Assembly (NCBI RefSeq): GCF_005116575.1
Contig: NZ_SWCN01000008.1
Location: 169,036 to 233,035, forward strand
Length of the DNA stretch: 64,000 nt
Direction of reading: 5' to 3'
Source: Desulforhopalus sp. IMCC35007
Lineage (GTDB): Bacteria; Desulfobacterota; Desulfobulbia; Desulfobulbales; Desulfocapsaceae
Shown here: piece after piece, positions 18,365-27,703 of the stretch
How positions within the stretch are numbered: the first letter of the stretch is position 1
How the letters are laid out: each line of letters begins with the position of its first letter
Notes under the pieces: generated by a model
Database searches by the model: none
What the model saw: only the letters and a program-made list of their open reading frames with translations
Told to the model about the DNA's origin: nothing
Program-made: the position numbers and the translations under genes

Positions 18365-19714
18365 TCAGCCGTCCTTTCGTTGACCGCTCTTATCTTTAAA
18401 GATGATCTTAATGGGAACCTTATCAAGACCAAGTCCCTCCCTGAACCTGTTAATCAGATAACGTTCATAGGAAAAATGAACCCCTTTGTACGAATTTGTC
18501 ATGATGACAAATTTGGGGGGACAGGTGCCGATCTGGGAGGTGTAATAGAATTTTAACCGTTTATTTTTATAGATCGGTGGTGAATGCTGATCAACAGCGT
18601 CACTGAGAAGTCGGTTCAGTGCAGATGTTGGAAAAGTGGCACTATACTGACGGTACACAGAACCAATGGTCGGAAAAAGACGTTTTATGCCATAGCCCGT
18701 CAAGGCCGAGACATTCAAAAGAGGAGCATAGCCTACAAATGGTAAAAGTCGTGCTACATCTGCGACCACTGCATCCTGTCTTTTTTTGTTATTTTGTAAA
18801 AGATCCCATTTATTGATAAGCACGATAAGCCCACGCCCCTGCTCAAGGACATAACCGATCACCTTGGTATCCTGTTCGGTAATACCCTCATCTGCATCAA
18901 TCAAGACAACTGCAATATCACATCGTCCCATGGCGGCAAGAGACTTCAGAATACTGAATTTTTCCAGTTTTTCTTTGGTTTTGCCTTTTCGTCTGATTCC
19001 TGCTGTATCAATAAAGAGATAGCTGTAATTTCCTCTGGTTACAAGGGTATCGACGCTGTCTCTGGTGGTGCCTGAAATGTCAGAGACCACCATTCTCTCC
19101 TCACCAAGTATCTGATTGATAATCGATGACTTACCAACATTGGGCCGCCCGAAAAAAGCGACCTTTACCGTGCCCTCGGGCAAGTCAAGACTGCAGTCAC
19201 TCATCTTAATCGAGGCGCATAGTCCATTCATCAGCGAATAAAAGCCATAACTGTGCTCCGCTGACACCGGCCACAACTCATCGACGCCAAGCTCGTAGAA
19301 CTGTGAGAGAAGCTCCTGCTCTTTTTCGGGACTGTCCACCTTGTTCACAAGATAGAACACCGGTTTCTTGGTTCGACGCAAAAGATCGACAACCTCCCAG
19401 TCAGCCGGGGTGAGTCCCTCTTTCCCATCCATGAGAAAAAGAACAATATCAGCCTCTTCCACAGCAAGTAGTGCCTGTTCACGAATATGATGTACTAAAG
19501 CATCTTCCTGATTGTCATCAATACCACCGGTATCAACGAGAATAAAGCCCTTGTCTTCCCAGAGAACCCTCTCATAGTGCCGATCCCTTGTAACACCTGG
19601 CGTTGGATCTACCAGGGCTTTGCGCGATTTTGTAATCCTGTTAAAAAGCGTTGATTTGCCAACATTGGGTCTTCCAACAAGTGCAATAATTGGCAGATTT
19701 TCATTTTCAGACAT
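18365..19714 (-). CDS. der: Ribosome biogenesis GTPase Der (EngA)
   Basis: A 449-residue protein with two tandem GTPase domains: GRPNVGKSTLFN at the N-terminus and GRPNVGKSSIIN near residue 190. Each has its own DTGGI/DTAGI and NKVD/NKWD motif. A KH-like C-terminal domain follows. Der is needed for maturation of the 50S ribosomal subunit. Length is normal. The stop codon abuts the terminator shared with the aminotransferase gene. Confidence 0.97.
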   Translation of the reverse strand: MSENENLPIIALVGRPNVGKSTLFNRITKSRKALVDPTPGVTRDRHYERVLWEDKGFILVDTGGIDDNQEDALVHHIREQALLAVEEADIVLFLMDGKEGLTPADWEVVDLLRRTKKPVFYLVNKVDSPEKEQELLSQFYELGVDELWPVSAEHSYGFYSLMNGLCASIKMSDCSLDLPEGTVKVAFFGRPNVGKSSIINQILGEERMVVSDISGTTRDSVDTLVTRGNYSYLFIDTAGIRRKGKTKEKLEKFSILKSLAAMGRCDIAVVLIDADEGITEQDTKVIGYVLEQGRGLIVLINKWDLLQNNKKRQDAVVADVARLLPFVGYAPLLNVSALTGYGIKRLFPTIGSVYRQYSATFPTSALNRLLSDAVDQHSPPIYKNKRLKFYYTSQIGTCPPKFVIMTNSYKGVHFSYERYLINRFREGLGLDKVPIKIIFKDKSGQRKDG

Positions 19715-19878
19715 TTTAGATATTCCTGGGAATTAAAGAGACCTTCAATCGGTCATATACAATGGACAGACTTTTAGCCTGTGTGCACCCTGCCCCCGAT
19801 ATGCGGGGAATAAAGCGTAGTTGATTACCTGCGAGGTATTTTGATTTTTTTTGAATTTTTTTGAGTTTTCAAGAACTT

Positions 19879-20964
19879 CTATAGCTGCTCTATACATCGC
19901 AGGCCCTGGGTGACCATCTTTTTCAATAGAGGCAAGCCACTAAAAACAGGGTCTACCATTCTATGTTCTGCAGCTTCAAGAGCAGGTTTTAAATACTTTG
20001 CAAAAAAAGTCTTTCTCCGCACCCGCGATAAAAACGAAAAAGCCCCAATGATCTGAAGATTTCGCTGAAGGGCCAGCAATGTAAATTCTTCATGAAATAC
20101 AGCAGAATCAAGGTCAATATACTTTTTGATTTCCCTCAGGTATTCGTCAAAGAGGTCTTCTTGCAAAGAAGAGCTTAGTGCGCAGTACGGATCGATGAGC
20201 AGAGATGCGAGATCATAGCCCAGTGGCCCAAGTCGTCCCCCCTGAAAATCAATAAAACGGGGCCGGCTATCGGTGAGCATAATATTGCGCGACTGGAAGT
20301 CCCTGTGAAGAAAATAACCATTAGGCGCCTCTGCGGCACGTTCTGCCAAATGAACAAACTCTTCATCGATACCACCAGGCACAGGCTCTCCGAGAAAATC
20401 TGTCCAGAATGCCTGTAAAAAATACCCCGATTCCTTCTTGAGCATTACATCTTTATCGTAGCACCCGCCATCCCAACACCAGGAAGGATCAAATCCTCTT
20501 CCACCCCTTACCTGCATTGCTGCCAGTTGGCGCACAACCTCCTTGTACTGCTCTCGTACTTGTTCTGGCTCTGCAGCATCCTCTCCTGCCACTATCCCGT
20601 GTAACCGCTGGTCGCCAAGGTCTTCAAATAACAGCAATCCAGATTCCTCATTCCAGCCATAGAGTTCTGGTACCGCGCATCTATTTTTAAACAGATGGTT
20701 GCCGATATACCATGCAGCTCTTGATTCCCGGCATTCTGTTTCACTGGGGGTAAGCGGGGCTACGGCAATGGCGAGGGCCTTTTTCTCTAAAGAAAACCTC
20801 CAGAATCTCCTTGTTGAACCATCGCTTGCAAGAGGCACAATAGCCAAAGCGCTGCGCTCATCACGGCCCATGGCAGCAGTCGTCGTATGCGAGGAAATGA
20901 TCCCTTTGTCCCGCAGCATTTCTGCAGCAAGCCCCACTATATATTTATCGCTCAGGGCTACCAT
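19879..20964 (-). CDS. amgK: AmgK-like N-acetylmuramate/N-acetylglucosamine kinase
   Basis: A 361-residue aminoglycoside-phosphotransferase-fold kinase. The catalytic loop is FLHRDFQSRNIML and the metal-binding segment is RFIDFQGGRLGPLGYDLASLL, the form typical of AmgK and relatives. AmgK phosphorylates the anomeric carbon of MurNAc, feeding the recycling shortcut to UDP-MurNAc. The gene lies 51 nt downstream of a MurU-like nucleotidyltransferase, the standard partner, which strongly supports the role. The N-terminal region is longer and more diverged than in Pseudomonas. Confidence 0.78.
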   Translation of the reverse strand: MVALSDKYIVGLAAEMLRDKGIISSHTTTAAMGRDERSALAIVPLASDGSTRRFWRFSLEKKALAIAVAPLTPSETECRESRAAWYIGNHLFKNRCAVPELYGWNEESGLLLFEDLGDQRLHGIVAGEDAAEPEQVREQYKEVVRQLAAMQVRGGRGFDPSWCWDGGCYDKDVMLKKESGYFLQAFWTDFLGEPVPGGIDEEFVHLAERAAEAPNGYFLHRDFQSRNIMLTDSRPRFIDFQGGRLGPLGYDLASLLIDPYCALSSSLQEDLFDEYLREIKKYIDLDSAVFHEEFTLLALQRNLQIIGAFSFLSRVRRKTFFAKYLKPALEAAEHRMVDPVFSGLPLLKKMVTQGLRCIEQL

Positions 20965-21015
20965 TTTCTCTCAACACGACCTTTCTGTTCATCTTCGTTA
21001 AGACAAATCAATATC

Positions 21016-21903
21016 TTATATATCTGAGGATACAATGGAATTTACGATTTCCATCCCTCCATGCACAACCACATCATCCCAGACCACACTGCGTTGCAGG
21101 TGGCTTTTGTTGCCTATTTGCGCTTCACCAATAGAGACCCAGTCCTTAAGTTGCAGTTGTGCTGGCAGTTTTGCCCGCTTGGCAATGCAATAGGGCTTCC
21201 GCACGGAACCAATCTCATGCCAGCAGGGAATTTTGTCCATCAACAATCCTTCATGGAGTGCGAGATAGTCATCAACGGTTCCCATGTCTGTCCAGTAGCA
21301 GCCATCCACCCGACAATAGTGGATATTATGCCCATGTTCAAGGAGCGAACTATAATGGTCGATGATACACGAACACCTGTTTTCAGGTATATCTCGAAAT
21401 ATTTTCGGTTCCACTACCTGCAACCCAGTATAGGCCAGAGTCTGGCCTTTCTTTTCTTTTCTAAAGGCAGTGACCCTGTCTCCCTCAATTGACACTGTAT
21501 TAAAACGCAGATAGTCATGCATCCCAAGGGTAATATCATTACACTTCCTTTGGTGAGAAAGATACATCTCACGCAGGTTGACAGTATGATAAATATCACC
21601 ATTTGTTATCAGTACTGGCTCATCTCTCATGAGGGGCAAGGCTCCACGAAGCCCACCACCCGTACCCAGAATCACCTCTTCTTCAATAAGAGTAACGCCT
21701 TCTACAGATTCCAGGGTCTCAACAATCTGTTCTTTTAAGTGATGACAGTTAACAAGAATATGGTCAAAACCAAAGTTCTTCAACCTCTCTATGGTGAGAA
21801 GCAGGATCGGCTTGTTTAAGATCGGGAATAGAGGTTTAGGCCGGATGCTGGTATGGGGAAGCAATCTTGTACCCAGGCCTGCCGCGAGTATCATTGCTTG
21901 CAT
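21016..21903 (-). CDS. murU: MurU-like sugar-1-phosphate nucleotidyltransferase
   Basis: A 295-residue nucleotidyltransferase. The N-terminal signature is ILAAGLGTRLLPHTSIRPKPLFPILNKP (in two adjacent parts), followed by GTGGGLRGAL and ITNGDIYH. The last about 60 residues (LQLKDWVSIGEAQIGNKSHLQ) look like hexapeptide turns, so it is longer than Pseudomonas MurU. MurU makes UDP-MurNAc from MurNAc-1-phosphate. Pairing with the AmgK-like kinase gives the assignment; on sequence alone it could be another NDP-sugar pyrophosphorylase. It is in the same leftward run as the lpx genes. Confidence 0.75.
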   Translation of the reverse strand: MQAMILAAGLGTRLLPHTSIRPKPLFPILNKPILLLTIERLKNFGFDHILVNCHHLKEQIVETLESVEGVTLIEEEVILGTGGGLRGALPLMRDEPVLITNGDIYHTVNLREMYLSHQRKCNDITLGMHDYLRFNTVSIEGDRVTAFRKEKKGQTLAYTGLQVVEPKIFRDIPENRCSCIIDHYSSLLEHGHNIHYCRVDGCYWTDMGTVDDYLALHEGLLMDKIPCWHEIGSVRKPYCIAKRAKLPAQLQLKDWVSIGEAQIGNKSHLQRSVVWDDVVVHGGMEIVNSIVSSDI

Positions 21904-21979
21904 AGTAGCTCTCCACCTGATTTAGAAAAAGGAATGAACCAGCAGATACACTGGTGGATGCATAATCATAAGAATCGGG

Positions 21980-22825
21980 TTAACCTATTGTCAGAGTGCC
22001 GTCATCATTTTCTTTCACACCGACAACGACAATTCCAGCTCTATCTGCCTCTGCCACCATACTTTGTCGATCAAAGAGAAGGGACTGCCCAGCTTCGACC
22101 GCAAGGACCTCACCTTTGACCTTTATCAGGTTTTTTATGGTGTTCAAGCCTGTGGCTGGAAGATCAAAGCGAAAATCCTGCCCCGGCTTTTTCACTTTAA
22201 CGACAACGCATTTCTCTTTTGCAAGTTCTCCACCACGAAGAATGGTTGCATCCGTGCCTTCAATCGCCTCAACGGCAAGTACCGTGCAATTTCTGACAAC
22301 CACGCACTGACCAATATCCAGGGCACCGATGGCTCTTGCATTCTGCCAGCCAAATTCTATATCCAGGCGCTGCTGTTTAGTGGGTTTCGCTCTGGTAAGC
22401 ACACCTTCCGGAAACAGAAGATCCTGCAGAAAGAGGGTGGACTCCAGGACTTCTATACCTTCGGCTTCCATGGCCCCTGCTATCGCCCGTAAAATTGCAT
22501 CATCCTGTTTCCGGTCAATCTTGTTCCACAGGGTCAGCGCCTTGAAATCTGGCAGTACATCTCTAAAGATTTTAGTCTTGGTAATTGTTCCCAGAAACAC
22601 CGTCTCTTTTACCGCCTGGGCCTTAAAAAAAGAAATCAATTTACCCAGTTGTCCGAGTTTGATCCAGCAGACAGCATCAGCGGCTTCTGCAACACTTTCT
22701 TCAGTCTCACCTTTATGGGCAATAACAACCACGCGGCGACCGGCTTTTTTAGCTGCCTTAATAAACAGTTCGGGAAACTGTCCACCGCCTGCAATAATAC
22801 CTATGTTTTCCATAGAAGAGGTCAT
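21980..22825 (-). CDS. lpxI: UDP-2,3-diacylglucosamine pyrophosphatase LpxI
   Basis: A 281-residue DUF1009 protein. Its opening MENIGIIAGGGQFPELFIKAAK and the GTITKTKIFRD and ATGLNTIKNLIKVKGEVLAVEAG (in two parts) regions match LpxI, the lipid A enzyme that hydrolyses UDP-2,3-diacyl-GlcN to lipid X in bacteria without LpxH. It starts 10 nt after lpxA, as usual for this pair. Either of two ATGs (22825 or 22813) could be the start; neither has a strong Shine-Dalgarno. It acts in the cytoplasm near the inner membrane. Confidence 0.9.
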   Translation of the reverse strand: MTSSMENIGIIAGGGQFPELFIKAAKKAGRRVVVIAHKGETEESVAEAADAVCWIKLGQLGKLISFFKAQAVKETVFLGTITKTKIFRDVLPDFKALTLWNKIDRKQDDAILRAIAGAMEAEGIEVLESTLFLQDLLFPEGVLTRAKPTKQQRLDIEFGWQNARAIGALDIGQCVVVRNCTVLAVEAIEGTDATILRGGELAKEKCVVVKVKKPGQDFRFDLPATGLNTIKNLIKVKGEVLAVEAGQSLLFDRQSMVAEADRAGIVVVGVKENDDGTLTIG

Positions 22826-22835
22826 AAAACGACAA

Positions 22836-23633
22836 TCAGTCTTCAATTGTCTGTTTGACAACACCGCGCTTGGAATCTTCAAAAAACTTTACCAACACCT
22901 GTACCTCGGGGCAATCGGGATAATCGTTTTTAGCAATCTCTATCGCATCTTTCATGAGGAGATTCGGCGAACGAAAGATAAGGCGGAAGGCCTTGTCCAG
23001 GTTGGAGATCGTTTCACGATCAAAACCATTACGCCTGAGTCCCACCTTATTCACCCCTGAAATACGTGTACGGTTACGGGTTCCCGCAATGATAACATAG
23101 GGAGGAACATCAAGGCTGATTCCTGAGACGCCCCCAATATAACTGAAGGTGCCGATCCTGCAAAACTGATGCACCGCGACAAGGCCGCCGATGGAGGCCC
23201 TGTCACCAACCTCGACATGACCTGCCAGGGTTGCAACGTTTGCCATAATGACATTATTGCCAATCTTGCAGTCGTGGGCCACATGCGTATAAGCCATCAA
23301 TAGGTTTGAATTACCGATGGTGGTTTTTTTTCGGCCAGTGGGGGTACCTCTGTGGATTGAGGCATACTCTCGAATCTGGTTATCATCACCGACAATCAAC
23401 TCCGTAGGCTCACCTTTATAGCCCAGATCCTGAGGAGCCCCGCCAACCATTGCAAAAGAACCGACAAGATTCCGCTTACCTATTGTCGTTGGCCCCGAAA
23501 CCACTGCATGGGCACCAATTACTGTATCTTCACCAATAGTTACGCCCTTTTCAATAACGGCGTATGGTCCAACTTCTGCAGAAGAATGAACTTCTGCCTT
23601 TGAATCAACCACTGCTGTGGGATGTATAGCCAT
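22836..23633 (-). CDS. lpxA: UDP-N-acetylglucosamine O-acyltransferase
   Basis: A 265-residue left-handed beta-helix acyltransferase, first enzyme of lipid A synthesis. Hexapeptide repeats run from about residue 5 to 180 (IHPTAVVDSKAEVHSSAEVG and onward). The catalytic histidine lies in AYTHVAHDCKIGN. The C-terminal helical part includes GVNKVGLRRNGFDRETI, which is diagnostic for LpxA. It transfers a hydroxyacyl chain from ACP to UDP-GlcNAc. It lies between fabZ and lpxI, the classical order. Confidence 0.97.
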   Translation of the reverse strand: MAIHPTAVVDSKAEVHSSAEVGPYAVIEKGVTIGEDTVIGAHAVVSGPTTIGKRNLVGSFAMVGGAPQDLGYKGEPTELIVGDDNQIREYASIHRGTPTGRKKTTIGNSNLLMAYTHVAHDCKIGNNVIMANVATLAGHVEVGDRASIGGLVAVHQFCRIGTFSYIGGVSGISLDVPPYVIIAGTRNRTRISGVNKVGLRRNGFDRETISNLDKAFRLIFRSPNLLMKDAIEIAKNDYPDCPEVQVLVKFFEDSKRGVVKQTIED

Positions 23634-23800
23634 GATGTAATATATATGTGTGTTGTAGAAGGATGTCTACATACTGCGTATGAATTGTTTATTGCGTTGA
23701 AAAGCTGTCTTCCTTACATCTTCGCGCATTTTAATGCAAGTATTTTCGTTGTTTTTACGGGAAATTAAAAGTCAATTCTGCAAACGCTGTAAAAAATATC

Positions 23801-24253
23801 TTAGGTGAAAGAGGCCATCAATTCCGCCTGAGCAACAACTTGATCGTCTACCGTCGCCTTAGCAGACATAATCATAATGGATTTCTTCTGCTTTACAAGC
23901 TCAAGGGTAAAAATCAACTGATCACCCGGGACTACAGGTCTTCTGAATCGGGCTTTATCTATTCCTGCAAAAAACAACAGTTTATTGCCGATAGCCTCCT
24001 GATTTGCGTAATATGCCATGATCCCACCTACCTGAGCCATACCCTCAAGAATGAGTACGCCAGGCATAATAGGCCTGCCGGGAAAATGCCCCTGAAAAAA
24101 TGGCTCATTGATCGTGACGTTTTTAAGCCCCACTATCTCTTTCCCCATCTCTATTGATAAAATTCTATCTACCATTACAAAGGGATACCTGTGTGGCAGC
24201 AGTTTGAGAATTTCTACAATATCAATATTAGTCGGTATTACATTATCGCCCAT
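23801..24253 (-). CDS. fabZ: 3-hydroxyacyl-ACP dehydratase FabZ
   Basis: A 150-residue hot-dog fold dehydratase. Its active-site motif [15 protein letters not shown] (about 16-30) holds the catalytic histidine, and [20 protein letters not shown] carries the glutamate. FabZ makes trans-2-enoyl-ACP in fatty acid synthesis and competes with LpxA/LpxD for hydroxyacyl-ACP, explaining its place between lpxD and lpxA. It starts 18 nt after lpxD; a 167-nt gap separates it from lpxA. Confidence 0.97.
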   Translation of the reverse strand: MGDNVIPTNIDIVEILKLLPHRYPFVMVDRILSIEMGKEIVGLKNVTINEPFFQGHFPGRPIMPGVLILEGMAQVGGIMAYYANQEAIGNKLLFFAGIDKARFRRPVVPGDQLIFTLELVKQKKSIMIMSAKATVDDQVVAQAELMASFT

Positions 24254-24271
24254 GGAACGTCTTCTCCTTGA

Positions 24272-25324
24272 TTACTTATCGGTTTCTTTGCTACTGCCCA
24301 TTGATTCTATAGCCTTGCTATTTGCTTTAACTCGTTTTTGCAGCTCTGGCAGCTTGTTAAAGACTGCACAGGATTTGGCCCACTGGCGGATAGGAATCGC
24401 AGGTGTCCCCGCAACAACTGAACCTTTTTCAAGGTTAGTGTGGGCTGCACCCCTTGCGGCAATCATCACCTGATCCCCAACAGTGATGTGTCCCGTGGTC
24501 GCCGCCTGTCCACCCATTACGACATTTCTACCAAGTGTGGTGGAACCAGAAATCCCAACCTGCGCCACAATGAGACTGTTCTCACCTATGACAACATTAT
24601 GGCCCACCTGAACCAGATTATCGATCTTACAGCCAGACTTAATAAGGGTTTCCCCGTACGCTGCTCTGTCGACACAGCTATTGGAACCTATCTCCACATC
24701 ATCTTCGATGCGGACAATCCCAACCTGAGGTCTCTTTACATGCTCTCCTTTTTCATTTGCTGCATAACCGTAACCATCACTGCCGATCACAGTACCCGAA
24801 TGTATGGTGACCCTTTGGCCAATGACCGTCCCATGGTATAAAGTCACGTTCGCGCAGATCCTGCTATCATCTCCTATTATCACATCATCACCGATCACCG
24901 CACCCGGTTCGATACAAACCCTTTCTCCTAAAACGACGCGGTCCCCAAGAACAGCAAGAGGGCCAATGGTGATTTCAGAACCAAGCCGACAACCGTCCCC
25001 AACAACAGACCTGCCATGAACACCTTTCGCGACGAAGGGCTTTTTCAGAAAATAGTTATGGATAATAGCAGCGGCAAGATAAGGGTCTTTTACCTGCACC
25101 AGAACAGCCCCGCATTCTTCCGTAACGCCCGGTGGAACAAGAACCGCTCCTGCCCCTGTTTCATGGAGTTGTTGAAAGTTCTTTTTCTGGGCTAAAAATG
25201 AAACATCGTCCGCCCCTGCACTCTCAAGAGGCGCAAAACCGGTGATCACTATATTTTTATCACCGGTAACCTGTCCCTGAACAAGCTCTGCAAGCTTTGC
25301 AACGCTAATATTTTTCCCTTGCAT
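24272..25324 (-). CDS. lpxD: UDP-3-O-(3-hydroxyacyl)glucosamine N-acyltransferase
   Basis: A 350-residue left-handed beta-helix enzyme, third in lipid A synthesis. An N-terminal uridine-binding domain (SVAKLAELVQGQVTG) precedes hexapeptide repeats from about 105 to 310. GSDGYGYAANEKGEHVKRPQ is the LpxD signature and IDNLVQVGHNVVIGE contains the catalytic histidine. The frame is open for 78 more codons upstream but these overlap the preceding gene; I chose the ATG at 25324, preceded by GAGAG. Confidence 0.96.
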   Translation of the reverse strand: MQGKNISVAKLAELVQGQVTGDKNIVITGFAPLESAGADDVSFLAQKKNFQQLHETGAGAVLVPPGVTEECGAVLVQVKDPYLAAAIIHNYFLKKPFVAKGVHGRSVVGDGCRLGSEITIGPLAVLGDRVVLGERVCIEPGAVIGDDVIIGDDSRICANVTLYHGTVIGQRVTIHSGTVIGSDGYGYAANEKGEHVKRPQVGIVRIEDDVEIGSNSCVDRAAYGETLIKSGCKIDNLVQVGHNVVIGENSLIVAQVGISGSTTLGRNVVMGGQAATTGHITVGDQVMIAARGAAHTNLEKGSVVAGTPAIPIRQWAKSCAVFNKLPELQKRVKANSKAIESMGSSKETDK

Positions 25325-25334
25325 AATAATTCTC

Positions 25335-26501
25335 TCAATACAAAAAATAGTTTTGTCGTACCATATCATACGCCTCAAGATCGGCTTGCCACCCTTCCTC
25401 AAGTGAGGAAATCGGCTCGCCACTCTCAAGGCGCATTCGAATATCTTTGTCTCCAATAATAAGATCCATTGGCAACCTCTCGTATTCATATTCATAGGGA
25501 GGCGCTTTATACTCAAAACTCTGGGGGTTAAGTAATATAGACGCCTGCAACAGGGCAAGGCTTGTGCGATAGGGCAGAAACTCTCCAGGGTTTGTCACAT
25601 GAATCTGAAACCCGTAACATGACTGTCTCGCCCACTTTCCCGAGGTTGGTTCAAACACTATCGGACGCAGAAAACAACCGGGTAGATCCGTCTTCCCAAG
25701 ATAATCGAGCATTTTTTTATGCTCCCAGAATGGCGCTCCAACAAACTCGAAAGGGAGCGTTGTTCCCCTTCCCTCCGAGACATTTGTTCCTTCCCAGATC
25801 ACCTGGCCTGGATAAACGAGTGCACATTCAGGTGTCGGCATATTGGGCGACGGTGCCACCCAGGGAAAACCAGTATCACGGAAAAGCATGCTTCTTGTAA
25901 GACCTCGAACGGGGACGATCGCCAAATCTGCATTAATGTCATACTCACGATTCATGAGCAGGGCGAGTTCCCCCATGGTCAGACCATGGCGCATGGGCAG
26001 CGGAAACAACCCAACAAATGAAGTGCAGTCATCTTTAAGAATATTTCCTTCTATCCGCTCACCACCAATGGGGTTGGGGCGATCGAGTATAACTATTTTT
26101 TTTCCTGTCACCGCAGCCGTCATCAGACAATAGGCCATGGTATACATGAAGGTGTACACCCGGGTTCCAACATCCACCAGATCTATGAGCAGAACATCAA
26201 AATGAGCAAACATCTCTGCAGTAGGTTTGCGCAACTCACCGTAAAGACTATATATCGGCAAGCCCGTCACAGTATCGACGCTGTGACCCGACTCGATCAT
26301 ATTATCCTGTTTTTCAGCAAAAAATCCATGCTGAGGCGAAAACAGACAGGTGAGACGTTCTCGGTACTTCTCCTGCAGCACAACTCTGCCATGTACAAGC
26401 CCGCTGGTTGTTGAAGCCTGGTTTGACAGGTAGGCAATCCTCTGTCCTGGAAAAACAAAGTCGCCACCTTCAGAAAGAACTTCTAGTCCAATTCGTATCA
26501 T
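25335..26501 (-). CDS. namZ: DUF1343 exo-beta-N-acetylmuramidase NamZ-like
   Basis: A 388-residue DUF1343 protein. Conserved stretches are RIAYLSNQASTT, FSPQHGFFA, SLYGELRKPT, DVGTRVYTFMYTM and LDRPNPIGG, then SEGRGTTLPFEFVGAPF in the C-terminal domain. A characterised member (NamZ of Bacillus) removes MurNAc from peptidoglycan ends. No signal peptide is visible, so it would act in the cytoplasm on imported fragments, or the export route is unclear. It heads the lpxD-fabZ-lpxA-lpxI-murU-amgK run, 10 nt before lpxD, fitting a recycling function. Confidence 0.82.
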   Translation of the reverse strand: MIRIGLEVLSEGGDFVFPGQRIAYLSNQASTTSGLVHGRVVLQEKYRERLTCLFSPQHGFFAEKQDNMIESGHSVDTVTGLPIYSLYGELRKPTAEMFAHFDVLLIDLVDVGTRVYTFMYTMAYCLMTAAVTGKKIVILDRPNPIGGERIEGNILKDDCTSFVGLFPLPMRHGLTMGELALLMNREYDINADLAIVPVRGLTRSMLFRDTGFPWVAPSPNMPTPECALVYPGQVIWEGTNVSEGRGTTLPFEFVGAPFWEHKKMLDYLGKTDLPGCFLRPIVFEPTSGKWARQSCYGFQIHVTNPGEFLPYRTSLALLQASILLNPQSFEYKAPPYEYEYERLPMDLIIGDKDIRMRLESGEPISSLEEGWQADLEAYDMVRQNYFLY

Positions 26502-26670
26502 ATTATTTTTATGTGTTTTTTAACAACGCAACATTTAGCACGATAAAGCGTAATGCGCCTTATCTGCGCCGTGTTCCAGTGCAGAATCGTTCATATTCAG
26601 GCGTAAAAAGTGCTGGTCAGCCTAATGATATTTGTGAAAAAAGTCAAAAGCCAATCTCCCAAAGATCTCA

Positions 26671-27156
26671 TTATTGGCCGCTAAAATTGAGCGACTGCTT
26701 ACCCGTCATGCTTTCAATAACTATTTTCCAGACCCTAACTCCGGCAAGGGAAATGTTTTTAAAATCCCATTTTTCTGTAGAATAATGAGCCATTATACAG
26801 TCAAGACCTGCTCTTTTTTCTTCATCTGTTGTTATTTCGAGTACTTGTCCAAAACCTATGACTGACTGGAAGGTAAAGGACCAGTCACAGGGCTTCTGAT
26901 CGTGGGGTCTCACCTCCACATTATGTTCAAACTCGAAGCATACTGCGCTGTTTGAAGACATATAATCTATCTTCATGCCACCACTCGCTGCAGTATGAAA
27001 ATAAATTATCCCCTCGACATAGCCAAATGAAACGGGGACAATATACGGCAGATTATCTTTTGCCAATCCAATCCTGCACACCTGACAGTGTCGAATCACC
27101 TCACTCATTGCGTCAACAGATGTAATTTCTTTATCAACCCTTCTCACATGGCCCAC
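26671..27156 (-). CDS. Pyridoxamine 5'-phosphate oxidase-like flavoprotein (NimA type)
   Basis: A 161-residue split-barrel flavoprotein. The N-terminal signature is CQVCRIGLAKDNLPYIVPVSFGYVEGIIYFHTA (read in parts), typical of the NimA/PPOx-like family, with SAVCFEFE in the middle and a closing GVRVWKIVIESMTGKQ. Members bind FMN or other cofactors and reduce small compounds including nitroimidazoles; the physiological substrate here is unknown. It leads a leftward series of small genes. The exact start is uncertain; a GTG a few codons downstream is possible. Confidence 0.8.
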   Translation of the reverse strand: MGHVRRVDKEITSVDAMSEVIRHCQVCRIGLAKDNLPYIVPVSFGYVEGIIYFHTAASGGMKIDYMSSNSAVCFEFEHNVEVRPHDQKPCDWSFTFQSVIGFGQVLEITTDEEKRAGLDCIMAHYSTEKWDFKNISLAGVRVWKIVIESMTGKQSLNFSGQ

Positions 27157-27207
27157 CGAATGTCACTTCAGGTTATAAAAAACCCGGTATTTTTCACTGT
27201 CCTGAGT

Positions 27208-27702
27208 TCAATCTTTCCAGACAAAATCGGATTGAGCCAGAGTTTCGCCTCGGAATTGTATCTGAAGCCCTGTCAAAAAGTTTCTCAGCACCTGATCCTT
27301 ACACACCCTGTAATTCTTGTGCCCTTTTTTACGAAAGAAGGCGCTCAGTTCATGTCGACTCAACTGTAGTTCTGCAAGAGCCAGAATCTGCAGAAGATCA
27401 TCGTCTTTTAAATCAAGTGCAATTTTTAGTTTCCGCATTATCTGGTTGTTTGAGAGATAGCTCTCTACTGCAGGCGCCGCACCCTCCTTTGGACCACGTT
27501 TTTCACAGATAAAACCGTTGAGAAAGGTTGCAAGAGATGCATCCTTACATTTTTCAATTTCAGGATCGGTGTCTTTTTTCAGCCACGCACTCACCTCGGC
27601 GCGCGTTACCTGCTGTCCGCCCTTCTGGAAGACCTCCATCATCTGCGAATCGCTTAAATCAAAAACGTAACGCAGTCGTCTTAACACATCATTATTTCTC
27701 AC
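27208..27702 (-). CDS. DUF1456 (YehS-like) protein
   Basis: A 164-residue protein made of two similar halves of about 70 residues. The first begins NNDVLRRLRYVFDLSDSQMMEVFQ and the second NNQIMRKLKIALDLKDDDLLQILAL. Each ends in a short (K/R)G-rich segment followed by FLNGF/FLTGLQ. This duplicated pattern is characteristic of YehS/DUF1456, whose function is not established. I chose the GTG at 27702 because AAGGAAA lies 5 nt upstream. It begins 1 nt after the acetyltransferase gene ends, indicating an operon. Confidence 0.85.
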   Translation of the reverse strand: MRNNDVLRRLRYVFDLSDSQMMEVFQKGGQQVTRAEVSAWLKKDTDPEIEKCKDASLATFLNGFICEKRGPKEGAAPAVESYLSNNQIMRKLKIALDLKDDDLLQILALAELQLSRHELSAFFRKKGHKNYRVCKDQVLRNFLTGLQIQFRGETLAQSDFVWKD

Positions 27703-27703
27703 A

